In this document: positions 16,801 through 29,100 of the stretch, one piece after another
Layout of the letters: the number at the start of each line of letters is the position of its first letter
Numbering within the stretch: position 1 is the first letter of the stretch
NCBI RefSeq assembly: GCF_003386205.1
Contig: NZ_QRDY01000034.1
Coordinates: 1-34,087, forward strand
Source: Cohnella lupini
GTDB lineage: Bacteria; Bacillota; Bacilli; Paenibacillales; Paenibacillaceae
Length of the DNA stretch: 34,087 nucleotides
Reading direction: 5' to 3'
Program-made: the position numbers and the translations under genes
The notes under the pieces: model-generated
Databases searched by the model: none
Told to the model about the DNA's origin: nothing
Seen by the model: only the letters and a program-made list of their open reading frames with translations

Positions 16801-16955
16801 CCTTCCGCCGCATCCCATTTCCGTAAATCCATCACTCCGTTGACGGCATTCGGTTGATCCGTGCTGCTAAAAGATACAATCCAGATAAGGCGAGCGCCAG
16901 TAAGGATAACCAAGAACATTCCTATCACAATCAATAATTTTCCCTTAGTCATCAT
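13869..16955 (-). CDS. Hybrid sensor kinase: 7TMR-DISM, HisKA kinase, receiver, LytS-type kinase
   Basis: Membrane signal transducer of about 1028 residues. Order: one N-terminal helix; an extracellular beta-sandwich DISM domain (~45-215, GQWEFYP, VPGNWDD); seven transmembrane helices (~220-415); a HisKA dimerisation domain with the phospho-acceptor His in NTSHELRNPLHG (~442); HATPase_c with NLLHNALKN, DTGIGM and GGFGLGLS; a receiver with VDDDP, phosphorylatable Asp in ISDVMMP and the Lys in TKPVD; then a second, LytS-like kinase domain with QPHFLFNTLN and LVENAVRHG. The start is uncertain: ATG at 16955 is chosen because the longer frame (TTG at 17024) would begin in the T run of the upstream terminator. 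A ligand for the DISM domain, possibly a carbohydrate, is a family inference. No separate response regulator is adjacent. Confidence 0.9.
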   Translation of the reverse strand: MMTKGKLLIVIGMFLVILTGARLIWIVSFSSTDQPNAVNGVMDLRKWDAAEGRTLTLDGQWEFYPSVMLMNSGGLQGSYGEKAKLIQVPGNWDDFLRPGEKTPYGYGSYRLRVLVDPGINAIYSIRVPSVRSSSELYVNGHLLAKSGQPAMNEEEYTARNVPYTASFATGGEDVVEIVIQAANYTDSRESGIVRSMKFGTEEAIARETNLSVAMQQIVAVIFLIHAVYALILFFMGYRDKKLLFFSLLFLCAILSILVGGEDKILLYWFPLNLEISFDIMSMIMFVGAISVIQSVMDQLSVFWRTRIFPAFALGCGAAMIIELILPARYSQNVNNLFLTFVGIFVLLAIMSMLRTLAKGIKENLLLLLSLIALANNFVWWGVFLASGIKIVYYPFDLIAAAICFASVWFKRYLQVYSETKQQAAKLQKADKLKDEFLANTSHELRNPLHGIINISQAVLEREMHSLSGKSVKDLETVLSVGRRMTLMLNDLLDAMRLKDSNPRLQLGHFSLQTVVTGVLDMLQFMTEGKPIRLTNQLSDGFPQVLADENRVIQIIFNLLHNALKNTSEGEVAVRGFVIGDRAQIVISDTGIGMDEETTKRVFEPYEQAPSDKTMIEGGFGLGLSISKQLAELHGGTVEVRSTPGQGSEFSFTLQLSDPSVSREETATGFLTAIAYAESAAAASSGQLNPSPRQELLVLADRPRILIVDDDPINLNVLENILTSERYDIVAVTSGKEALVLMDSREWDLVISDVMMPLMSGYELSRMIRMRFTITELPVLLLTARSRPEDIENGFRSGANDYVTKPVDAMELRSRVHALTEVKKSARDRLRMEAAWLQAQIQPHFLFNTLNTVAALSEIDTNRMRELLAVFGDFLKDKFKFQNIDELVPIEYELELVRSYLHIEKERFDERLQVIWEIDEGNRTWLIPPLTIQPLVENAVRHGIMKRARGGEIRIRLSDHGTYAELSVIDDGVGIDEDKLGQILDASLTRTSGIGLFNTDLRLKRHFGSGLQIKSDQGSGTLISFIVRK

Positions 16956-17022
16956 ATAGTAGGGATTCGATATAAACAGGCCGACTCCTTCCAAGAATCG
17001 ACATGCATAAGCTCTTCCGCGC

Positions 17023-17069
17023 AAAAAACAGCGACCTCTCCCGGAGAAACTCCGGGAAAATGTCGCTGC
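17023..17069 (-). terminator. Strong rho-independent terminator of the giant surface protein gene
   Basis: On the minus strand CAGCGAC...GTCGCTG encloses CCCGGAG/CTCCGGG, followed by TTTTTT. It lies about 50 bases past the giant gene's stop and separates it from the kinase gene. Confidence 0.93.
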
Positions 17070-17119
17070 ATGATTAGCTCTCCGTCGGCTTCCGCCGGTT
17101 CGGTCATGAATGCCTATCT

Positions 17120-20100
17120 TTATTTCAATGTCTTCTTCACGATCTTCAGCACGATCTTCGTCAACGTCCAGTAGTTTTTCAACTGGGCGAGCTCGCTGCC
17201 GATTGCTTTGCCGACCATGACTTGCAGGATGGCTACGCCGATGGCGGCGCGGTAAGCATCCCAGACTGCGCCGGTCACGTCTCCGACGTCATAACCCGCA
17301 ACGACGAGCAGAACGGCAGCCATCATCCAATCAAGCTGAGGATATTCGTTCTGAGCGAGCATTTCAGCGGTCTCCCCGGCGCTCCATCCGGCCGAACGCA
17401 GCGTGGAGGCCGTTACGATGACACGAACATCATCGCCGTCCAATAGCTTACGTTCCGCGAATGACAACTCGTTCAGGAATTCCTCTTGAGCCTTCGTGCT
17501 GTATGCCTGGATGATGTAATAGATTTCTTGTTGCCGAATTCCCGCGATCTCCAGCGCGGTGACCGTGTCGGTGAGCGAGATATAACCCGAATCGATCATC
17601 GCCTTGGCGATCTCTCTTGTCGTTCCGACTTCGCCCGTCAAGTAATCGAGCACCCATACCGAACGGCATCCCGCTTCCATCACGCCCGCTATGATGTCCT
17701 CGAGCGGATATCCGCCGTCCCTTAAGTAGATGGCAATCGTAGCGAAATTCTTCGTCGCTCCCGAATTGAAGAACGCGACTGCAATGTCCGTTGCCTTAAA
17801 GCCCAGCCCCTTCAGAATCGAGACCGCGTCGTTATCCCAATTGTGTACGTAGCTGATGTATTCGACCAGCTTATACCCATTGCCGTTCAAGGAGCGTATC
17901 TGCTCCTCCAACGAGAAGAAGTCGTCCAGATAGTTGACCGCATCCGGCGCTCTGAACCCGAGCGCTTTAAGCCGGTCGGCAAGTTGACCGTTATTCTCGC
18001 GCATTATATCCAATGCGCCTACAATGGAAGAGAAATGGAACCCTCTGGCGACCATCGCCGTTGCGATATCCGCGACCTTAGCCTGCGGTAGAGCCGCGCG
18101 TATGATGGACATGATAGGGTAAGCGCTCATCGGGCCGACTCCATAGCTCTTGGAGAGCAGGAAGCTCACGATAGCCTCCGGCGAATTAACGCCGAACCGA
18201 ACCAGAAGCGCTGCTTGCTCTTCCGTGCTGCCCGCATTCTGATTGCTCGTCCTGAAATAGTTGTATCTGGTGTTCAATATCGTTGCGTCGTCGTATCCGA
18301 GCGCATCCAGCGTATCGACCAGATAATCGGAATTGATGTCCAGCTTGCCCCTGAGCCGCATCTCGGCAACGATTGAATCAAAGCTTTTACCTTTAGCCTT
18401 CATTTCCGCCAATCGCGCGTACAAGGGATCGGTTCCGTATACGGCCTTAACCGTATTGTAGATTTCTGCCGAAGTTGCCGCTACGTTGATCATCGCGTCC
18501 ATGGCCTCGTCGGCGTTAAGATTGAACAGCACCTTCATCGCCAGCGCGATATCCGACAATCGGAATTTCCCGGACATTTGATTGGCCACATGACTCGGCG
18601 CGCTTGCGTATCCGCCGGTCATGACTTGCTCCAATACGGACAAATTAGTGTCTTCGTAATAGATCGCGGCAATGGCCAACGTGATATCTCCGCGAGAGTA
18701 GGAGGTCGATAACAGATTCGTCGCTTCGTTCGAATCGAGATGATACCTGTTCTTGAGTTGCCGGGTAATATCTTTAAGCGAATACTTCATTTGCTTGAAG
18801 AACGTAACAGCGCCGGCCGCCGTCGTTATGCCTTGCAAATCCAAAATTTCGTTAAGAAGATCGGCGGGAGTCGATGTCGAATCCTCCCCGTACACTTGCT
18901 CTACGATGGGTTCTACGACCGCGATCGGATAAACGTTCAAACCCATGAGAATCGTCGTTGCTTCCGATTCCGATTGGGCGAATTCATTCTTCAACGCTTT
19001 CGTAATGTCCTCAAGATCGTACCCGACTCTTCTTAAATAATCCGCCGCTTCTGCCGCGGTATCGGCCCCTGCGATGCTCAAGATCTCGATGACTTCGCTA
19101 TCGATCGATCTATCCGACCCAACGGTCAACTGGTAAACGATCGTCTCCTTATCGAACAACCCGGCGCTCGCCAGAATTGTCGCGATATCGGTCGGCGATT
19201 GACCGTAAATCGCTTTAAGCGTGCTTACGATCTTGGCAAGCGAAATGCCCGCGTTCCTCAAGAATGCCGCGGCTTGCGCCGGATCCTCGATATCTCCGCC
19301 GTTCTCGATCACTTCGCTTGCGCCCGTATCCGCATCCTGCTCGTAGACCGTCGCTACGATCATCTCGATGATCGACGCGCTATCGACGTTCAAGGAGGTC
19401 AAGTCCGCAATCGTTCTTTCGGCGGATAAGCCGTAATACTCCTTCGCCGCCGTTACGATCTCCTTCAGCGAATAGCCCAATCCTCTCATCATCGGAGCTG
19501 CTTCCGCAATCGTCTCGGCTCCGATTCTAGACAGCAGCTCGGTCAAGCTCTCCTCGATCGGCTTGCCGTAATATTCCGACACGCCGGACATCACTTCGGC
19601 AAGCGAGTACCAATTATGAGGAATCAGGGCTTTCAGCATTTCCCCTGCCGTCAACTCGTACTCGTCTCTTGCGGCTAGAATAATATCAGCTAATGGAAAA
19701 CTTCTCGCATGCAGTTCCGGTAGCACTTCCTCGAACGTATTCATGCCAAGCTCGGCTAGCGCGGCGACGATCGTCGAGTTCATCGTTTGCTCGTAAATAT
19801 CGGCAATCTCGCCGGTAACTTCATTGCTATCCCCATCGTAATACCCCGATGTCTCCAATGCGGCCGCTACTTGACCTTGATTCAGGCCGTAGTGGTCCTT
19901 ACCGACGCGGATAATGCTCCGCAAGTCAAAGTTCATCCGCAACAGATACGATACGGCTTCGGCCAAAGTCGCGTATCCGCTAGAAGTCAGAGAATCCACG
20001 ACGCTTGCGCTTTGGGTAATGCCGTACACTCCCGCTATTGCATCAACGACGTTTTTATCGGTATACATACCGAACGCGCGGAACTCGCGAAGCGCCTCAC

Positions 20101-23100
20101 CCGACTTCAGCCCGTACTCTGCCTTGGCTAGCTTGGCTCCGGTCGTCAGGCTGAACTGCTGCTGTGCGTAAAGGAAAGCGATCGCCTGCGCGAAGGAGGT
20201 TTGACCTCTAACCGCAAGAAGTTCATGGATGGCGTGTTCGATCGTTTGCCCGAATGCATCCGCCACCGCTTGAATAAGAACGCCGTTACCGGCATTGCTT
20301 CCTGCCGACAGCTGCTGAGCAACATCGCCGATCGTAGCTCCGAAATGATTCTTCGCAATACGCGCTATATCCTTGAGCCCGAAGCCTGCATCGCGCAAAT
20401 ACGGAATGGCCGCAACCAGAGTCGTGATTCCTTCGGCTTCTAGCGCGCTGGATGCCGCCGACTCCTTGGACTGTCCATAGACGTCGGCCACGGTTTGAAT
20501 AACCAGAGTCAAATCATTCGCATACGCGTCCGCCAACAGTTTGGCAGCCGTTCCCGCGTCTAAGCCGTAATGCTCTTTCAAGCTACGCGTTATGTTGTAC
20601 AACGAGTACTTGGCGTTCTTCAGGAACGCGATTCCGCTTTCCGGAGTCACGTTGGACGATGCGGTCAGCAACTGCGCGATCGATACCTGATTGTCGGAGA
20701 ACAATTGCTTCAGCACGGCGATCGTATTCTGAAGATTGGAATTGCTAGAACGCTTGATCAGCGCCTGCATGACCTCGTCCATACTATAGCCGCCCTTAAC
20801 GAGAGCGGGACCCGATACGCTGGCATCGCTATACTCCGGATAGTGGGAGGACAGCAAGTAGATAACGGATAAAGCCGTAGCTCCTTGCGCTTTCAGCGTC
20901 CTAATCCAAAGCGCGACCGGGTTACCTCCGTATGCCCAGGCAACCGCCTGGCCGATTTCGTCTTCGTCATAGAAATTAGCGGCCACTAGCGCGTCTATCG
21001 CCTCTGCCTCTTCCATCTCCAACTGCTCGCGCAACACTAACGCGATGTCCTTCAACGGATATGGAGCAAGCCGCGAAATAATAATCTGTTCTCCCGTCGA
21101 CCCTTTACTTATTAAGTAGGTAGCGACCTCTCTTGCCGCTATCCCGTACTTGCTGAAGGCTTTGATCCACTCGGTCCATCCTTCGGCCTCGTAAACGGCG
21201 GCGATATCCGAGATCGGATACCCGGTATTTCTCAGCACCGATGTCAGCGCTGGCATCGCTGCAGCCCTTTCTACTCCGAAGAGCATGATCGTTCCTTCGA
21301 TGATCTGTTCCAGGGTGAAATTATCGGTAGAGCTCATCGCCACGATAATGTCTTCGATACGGGCATTCCCGAACAAGAACTTCATGTCCTTGGCTAACTT
21401 TGTCGCATCGCATGGGCAATTCGCCGTCTGCAGCTCGATCCACGCCGCCATCGTTAAGCCCAATTGATCGATAAGCGCTCTGCTGTAGTCATAGTACGCA
21501 TACATCTCGCGCATTCCCGCGATTAAATTGTCCGCGTTCGCTTCAACGTTCTCGTCTTCCGCATAAGCGGTACGAAGCGCGTTCAGCGTATCGGCCGCCG
21601 AATAGCGGGTGCCAGCGGCGAATATGTCTTTAACGGCTTCGCTCATCGCATATACCGTCCCATCCGCCGTAACCGCGTCGTGCAAGTAGCTTAGCGCGTC
21701 GGCGATCGGATAGTCGGCATCCTGGATCATTATTTTGAGTACGGGGCCGCGTCCCGCATATACATGCTTAAGGAAGTAATCCGTTACTTCCTTCGGATCG
21801 TAACCGCCCTTCAATAACGTTACGAACAAGCCTGCCGGATCGAAGCCCCAAGGGTGGAACATAGGCTCCAGCGCCGCGAACGCGGAAGTTACGTCTGCAC
21901 CGTAAACGTAATGAAGCAGCGATGCCGTTGTTTCTTTGCTCATTCCGCTTTGCACGAACTCGTTCGCCGTTTCCTTCAGAGTCAAGGAAGCTCCCCACAC
22001 GCTCATTACTTCCTGGGCGATCGCTTCGTCGTTCAGTCCGTTCTGGCGCAACGAGGCAATGGCTACTCCGACGCCGTCCCCGGATGCTCTTATCATACCG
22101 ACAACCTCGTAAGCGGATAGTCCGCCCCCGAGAAGGAAGGCTACCGCCGTTTCAGACGGCGAATAAATCCCGCTTGCTATCTTATAGACATCCTGTGTTT
22201 CAAGACCCGCTCCGAGGAATGCCCGAACGGCTTCGATCGCATCGGTGAATTGATACCCCTGCCTGATGGCGGCGCCGATCGACTCGGCCGAATACCCGGC
22301 TTCGCGCAGCAGCTCTACATTGGCAACGGCATCGACGCCGTAAAGTTCTTGGATGACTGCGGAGGCATCGATCGCCGAAACTCCGCCCGCGGCAAGCGCT
22401 TTGACCGTTTCGGCATCATCCAGTTCGTAAGCTTCCTGGATAGCGCCCACCGCATCGCCTAGATCATACAGTACTTTCAACTGCGCGATGGCGACTCCGC
22501 TTGCTTCGTTCAGATCGTCGCTCAACAACTGCGCGGCTTGCGCGACGTTAACTCCTTCTTGCTTAAACGCTCTAAGAATGTCGCGAATCTGATATCCTTT
22601 GTTCCGTAGCACCGGCGCGACATCATCGGCCGTATAACCTGCCGACATCAGCACATCGATCCATTCATACGCGTAATAAGGATAAGGTGTGAACCCGACA
22701 CTGTTGATCGCCTTGATTACGGTCGCCGGATCGGTTCCTAACGCGTATAGCATCAGGAGAAAATCCGAATTCCCGAGCCCGTATTCTGTAACGATAGCCC
22801 GCGCAAACTGCGCCGTGGAAAATCCGCCATCCTTCATCAGCTTGGCAGCTTCCAGAACGGAATAGCCGTACTCATCATGAAGGATCGCAATGGGAACCCC
22901 GGGATCGGAACGCCCGACGTGACTTTGAACCATTCCGAGATCGCTGGATGTATTCGCGACCATTATTTCGCTAAATTGAGCCAAATACCCTCCGTTCACT
23001 GCCCTGACCCGGTTAACTCCAGTATAGGCGACGAATACTTCATCGGTCGCTTGGAGAACCGGGCCGGTCCATACGAGCTTGACCGTCGTTTGGTTCACAT

Positions 23101-26100
23101 ACACCGATTGAACTTTGCTCCTCCATTGCCCATTCACCTTGACAGCGAATCCCGCATCCGATCCCATGGAGATCAAGTTGGAATCGAACGTCATAACAAC
23201 GCTGCCTCCATCCGCCGAAGACACCGCAGACAACAATTGTGGTTTCTTTTTCTCATATTGAACCGTCCGGTTGTCGCCTAGATCGTATCCCGTTTTGCCA
23301 AGAGTAAGCGTCAACGGATAGTCGCTTGGCCAGGATACGCCAACGTTGTAGGTAAAACCTTGATCCAGCGTCGTTATCGTCAAATCATAGTAGGCGTCGA
23401 TAAAATCGTCCTTGAACAACGCAATGTCCAGATTCGGGACGGGTTCGGATAAAACGATCGTAAAGCCCAATTCGTTGGCATTCAACACCTCGGCCTTGAC
23501 CTGAATCGGTACTATTACAGATACTTCCCCGCTCGCGCCGAAGTTGTAGCCTTTTTTACTAATCGCCAACGTATACGTTCTGTTCTCCGTCAGCTTGGTA
23601 ACGATAGACCAGGAAGTTTCCGTCGCTCCCGCGACGACGTCGTCGATCGCGACCGGATCTCCTTCTTCCGTCAACAGGGTGAAGTTCCCGGGCAGAAGTC
23701 CGACGACGGACCGATTAAAGGTGAGATCAATCCGACCTTTCGTCGCATCGGCAAGCTGCATTCCCGCCGAAAGCGGCAATAGCACTTCCAACGGTGCCTC
23801 GGCCGGATGAGCGGGATCCTCGATCATTATCGTGTACACGACTCCCGGCGTCAGCGGTTTAAGTACCGAATAGACGCGTCCCAGATGTGCGGTGGTAGAC
23901 GAATCGTAGAAGGTTCCTGTATCCAATGGGATTCTTACCCCGTCGGAGCCCGCAAAGTGAACAAAACTCGGGTTCATATACGGAACGGAATCGCCGAGAT
24001 CCAGTTGGAAACCGCTCAATCCGATCTGCTTAGCCGACAGTACGAGCACAGGTTGAGCTTTTAGCTGCAGTTCCGCGCCGAAATCGTAGCCTTCCGCGAC
24101 AAGTTGAAGTGCATAGTTCTCGTGTCCGGTTAGATTTGCCCCTACTTGATAGGACAGGCCGTCTTCCGAAGCTTTCCACGAGACGATCTTGGCGGGAGCC
24201 CCGCCGGCGTCGGTCAGCTTCAGACTGCCCGCGGTCAATCCATTAACCGCTTCATCCAACTTGATCGTGAAGCCGTTGGTCATGAATAGATCAATCGTCA
24301 TCCCTACCTTGTCGGGCACGAGCAAGTTGGCATCGATACCGAAGTCGCACCCCGACTCGGTCAGTCGAACGCTGTAGCGCTCTGCCTCGTCGAGATCGGC
24401 TTCGACCGAGTAGGTCAGCCCGCCGTTGGTTGTCGTTACCGAATCGACCGCAACGGCGACTCCTTGACTGTCCAGCACAATGACGTTCCCCTTGCTCAAG
24501 CCGGGAACCGCTTGTTCCAATTGAATCGTGAACCCTTCGTCGCTAATACCCGCATAAGTTGCCCCGACGACGATCGGAACGTAAGCGTTAAGCGCGGAAC
24601 CGAAATCATATCCTGCATAAGTAATCGTAAGAGTGTAGTTTTCTCCGCCTGTCAATGCGCTCGTGTTCGTTAACGTGTAAGTTCTGCCGCCATCCTCCGT
24701 CGACGCATTCGTCAACGCGACTACTTGGCCGTCCGAATCTCGGAGCACGAAGTCGTTCGCGCTCAATCCGTTCACGGCAGGCGAGAGTCCAACCGTTACA
24801 CCCGTTTCGGATACCGTTTTCAAGGTGCTTACAATAGAACTCGGAATGTCGGCCGACAATTCGGAACCGAAATCGTATCCCGCTTTATTAAATTTTAATT
24901 TATAAGTGTCGCCGCCCCTAAAAGTCGCCTCAATGCGGTAAGTTGCTCCTCCGTCTTCCGTAACGACGGACGAGACCGAAATCCATTGATCATTGGCGTC
25001 CAGTAGAATGATGTTGCTAACGTCCAAACCTGGAACAGCCGGGTTAAAGCCTACGCTGATCTCTTTCGGTCCCGTACCGATCACGGCCGTCCGTTCGATA
25101 ATCGGAACCGTGAACGCAATCGGATCTCCGAAATAATATCCGTCCTTCGCCGGAACGATCGTGTATCGTTCCGATTCCCAGAACTCCGCGGTCAGCGTAT
25201 ACGATTCGCCGCCGTCCGAAGATTCGGCGGATACGAGAGGCATAAGCCGTCCGTCGGAGGCTCTTCTAAGCTCGAACTCGCCGACTCGCATGACCGGAAT
25301 CGGCTCGTCGAACGTCAGCTTGAATGCGCTGCCGCTGCCGGGCTCCATGCCCCCGAAGGTCTGCTCCACCTGCTTAACGGTGACGGGAATTCCGGAGCCG
25401 AAATCGTCGCCGGGTCTATTGATGATGACCGAGTAGTTAACGTCCGGTTGAAGCTCGACGGAAATCTCGTAGCTTAGGCCGTTATCCCACGACACACTGC
25501 CATGAATCGCCGCTTCCGTGCCTTGTCCGTCAACCACGCTGATTTTATCGGCGCTGCTTAAACTTAAAGCCCGGTCGAAGTTCAAACGGAAGCCGTTCAG
25601 AGACTTCCGGTCAACCGTAGCCGTCCGTTTGTTCAGCTTGAACGGGTTGGAATATTTAATGACGTAATTAGGCTTCGTTATGGCGACGGTATAGGTTTTG
25701 CCGCCGGATAACGGTATTTGCACCTGATAGGTTGCTCCGTTATCGGTTGTCGTGGCGGACTGTGCCGTAGTCGTATTGCCGCCGGCGTCCTTCACGGTAA
25801 TCTCCGAAGCCGACAAATCGGGAATAGCCGTGGACAGGAACAGCCTAAATCCCTGTTGAGACTGGAACATCGTATCGAGTCCGACGGCTATGCGAAGTCC
25901 GAACGTCAGCGGCGCCCCGAAATCGAAGCCCGGATAGCGGGTTACGAGCGTATAGGTACCCATCGAGTCGAATGCCCCTGTTAGCCTGTAAGATCCGCTA
26001 CCTACATTCGTAACACCGAACGGAACGACATTACCGTTAATATCCCGCAGCTCGAAGTTGCTCTGATCCAGCTCGGGCAATGTCCCGTTGGAACCTACAG

Positions 26101-29100
26101 TTATAATCACATCCGTGGTATTCGTCGAATTAATCAAGACGGAAGCCGGGACCGGAATATCGAACGTTACCGGTGCCGCCAACGCAAACTCTTTTCTAGT
26201 CAATTCGAGCGTATATCCAGCACCCGGCTCAAGGCCGCCCGGTCCGGAAAAGTACTTAAAGTCGTAGCTCAAGCCCTGATCCTTCGTCGAGAAATCATAC
26301 AGGCTATATCCGACTACCGCCCCGTTCGGATCGCGAAGCACGATCTCCGATCTAATGAGGCCGGCAACCTTCACAGCGAATTGCAGCTTGAAGCCTTTGG
26401 AGGTCACCTTGCCGATGGTCGGCGTTAAAGCGTTCTGCACGACGAATTCGACTGGAGTCGTGGTCTGATAAGAAATCTTAGATACATATTGCACCGTGTA
26501 AAATTGGCCTGCCGGGAGCGCAGCCGTCAGAACGTAGCTGTTCCCCGCGTCGGACGTTGTTGCCGAGCTCACGGGAATCGTAGCTCCCGACGCGCCGCGA
26601 ATGACGAAATTCGTCTTCGTAAGTCCAGCGACCGGCATATCGAACCTCACCGTTAAACCTGTCGCGGTCGAGTTAGTCACTTCGTCGATTATCGAAGGGA
26701 TAGTGAACGGCGAAGCGTTCAGTACATAATCCTCCAAAGGTTGAAGTCCCGTATTGAGTCCAATTTGATACGTACCCAGAGGTGACGGGTTCTGAATGCG
26801 GAACCGATAAGCGGCTCCCCCTCCGGACATCGCGTATTCGATCGGGTAGTGGATCGTCCCATCCTGATCCGTTACGATCAAGCCGCCTCCTTCCGCTTGA
26901 GGGAGTGCTGGCGATAGACGAACCTCTATCGAGCCCTTCTCGGTAACTTCCGTTATGCTACCGGTTATATAGTGTCGGACATGGAACGTGACGGGAGCGT
27001 CGAAGGTAACGAAGTCTTTGTTCAAAGTCAGCGTGTAATCTCTGCCGCTAAGAAGATTAACATTGACGCGGTAGATAGCCCCGCCGTCGGTGGTCGAAAT
27101 AGTGCCAACGTTCAATCGATTGTTCTGATCGTCTCGAATATCGAGATTCGCCGGCAGCAATCCGGGCACCGGTTGGTCGAATGAGAGATCGAAGCCGGTA
27201 TTCGATAGATTCGAGACCGTCGTGGTTCCGACATCCAACGTGCTCTGCACCTGGAAAGGAACCCCTGCAGTCGGCAGATGTCCGTTCAAGCGCAGCACGT
27301 AGTTGCCTCCTGGAAGTACGGCAGATATCCGATAGCTGCGACCTTGATCCTGCGTCACCGCCGAAGTAAGGTAGACGGAGTAACCGGTAGCGGTATCCGT
27401 AAGCACAAAACTACTAGCGTCCAATCCGTTCACCGCATAGTCCAAGTTGACCGTTAAGCCGGTATTGACCACTTTATCGACCGAAATCGTCGCCACAATC
27501 CCGACCGTGAAATAATAAGTAGTTATTTCGAGCGGAGCGTCCACTTCTAACCAGTATTCACCCGGTGTCAAGCTTGCCGCGACTTCATAATTGCCGCCGT
27601 TATCCTTCTTAGTAACGGATTGAATAGCCACGGGAGCTCCGACTGCGCCTCCACTGTATCTGTTCAACTTAAAGCCGGTTGTAGTATCGATATCTATAAC
27701 CGGATTCAAGGTTAGCGTAAAGCCGGTTCGCGAAGGAGTAATGACCTTGTTGATGATCGAAGCCGTATTGCTTCTAGGTGCACCGAAATCATAACCTTCT
27801 TTGACGACGGCAATGTTATAGGTCTTCCCCCGAATGCCGTCATAAGAGATGACATATCCGCCTTGATCGCTTTGGACACCCTTCACGTCGACGGTCGCGC
27901 CGAATTCATCCGTGACCTTGAACATATCCGTTGTAATGCTAACGGGAAGATTCGGATTAAAGCCGACGAAGAACAACGGATATTGTTCGACTCTTGTCCA
28001 TGGGTTAAGCGTTAATTTAATGAGAGTGGTTTCATTTCCGAAACTGTAACCCGTATGCTCGATAAGCAGCTTGTAGTCGCTATTGGTCGGATTCACGGGA
28101 ACGATTCTATAGCTGCTTCCGCCGTCGATGCTGGAAACCGAACTTATCGCGTAAGGCGTTCCATTAGCGTTCGTTAGATGGAACGCATCCGCAGTGAGCC
28201 CTGGCACCGGTACGCTAAACCGAACGATTAGCGCGACGGTCGTATTATTAACCGACTCGAAGACCGTATATTTGCTCACCGGTATCGTTGCGGGCACAGT
28301 AATGGATCCTTCGTATAGATAATCTCCGGCGACGATGCGATAGCCGTAGCTTTGACCCGCTGTCAGTACCGCTGAGACTACCCCTGATTTACCGTTAGTG
28401 CCTAATTGCAATCCGTTAACCGGTACTGGCGTTCCAGACGCATCCTCGAGCTCGATTTGACCGGCAGTCAAGCCCGCTACGGATTGAGCGAAGCCCAACG
28501 AGAAGCCGTCAAAGGATACCCAGTTCACCGTCGATGTCGCCGGGATAGCTTCAACGTTCAGCACGAGCGGTTCGTCGAACGTATATCCAGCTTTATTCAG
28601 CGACAGAGAGTACGTTTCGCCGATCTCCAACGAAGCGTAAATCTCGAATTGTTGATGCCCGGATAGATCCGCGAGCATATCGACTCCGACCTGCTCGTTC
28701 CCACTGTCCGTGATGATGAAGCTGTCTAATTCCAGCTCGGGAACCGGCTGATCCAGATTCAACACGAATCCAGCTGTGGACAGTTGACTCGCGGCCGGAG
28801 CAACTACGATATCTTCAGGTACGGTACCCGGTATGACGACAGATACGGGAGCACCAAAATCGTAGCCCGTCTGCGCTATCGTCAATGCATAGGTTTTACC
28901 AGCGGTCAATGAGGATGAGACCGTATAGAAGCTACCGTCGTCATCGCCCTGTGCAACCGTTAAACCCGTTTCGTTTCCGCCGAGCATTAATTTAATATTG
29001 CCCGTGATTAATCCGGGAACCGGCCCATTCAATGAAACCGTAAATCCTGTCTCGCTAATACCATAGACGTTAGCCGCTACGGAGATGTCGTTAGGATTAG

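Noticed and set aside
16956..17024. 23-codon N-terminal extension of the hybrid kinase from a TTG
   Set aside because: It would start within the T run of the preceding terminator. I prefer the ATG at 16955, although that start lacks a strong ribosome binding site, so this remains open.
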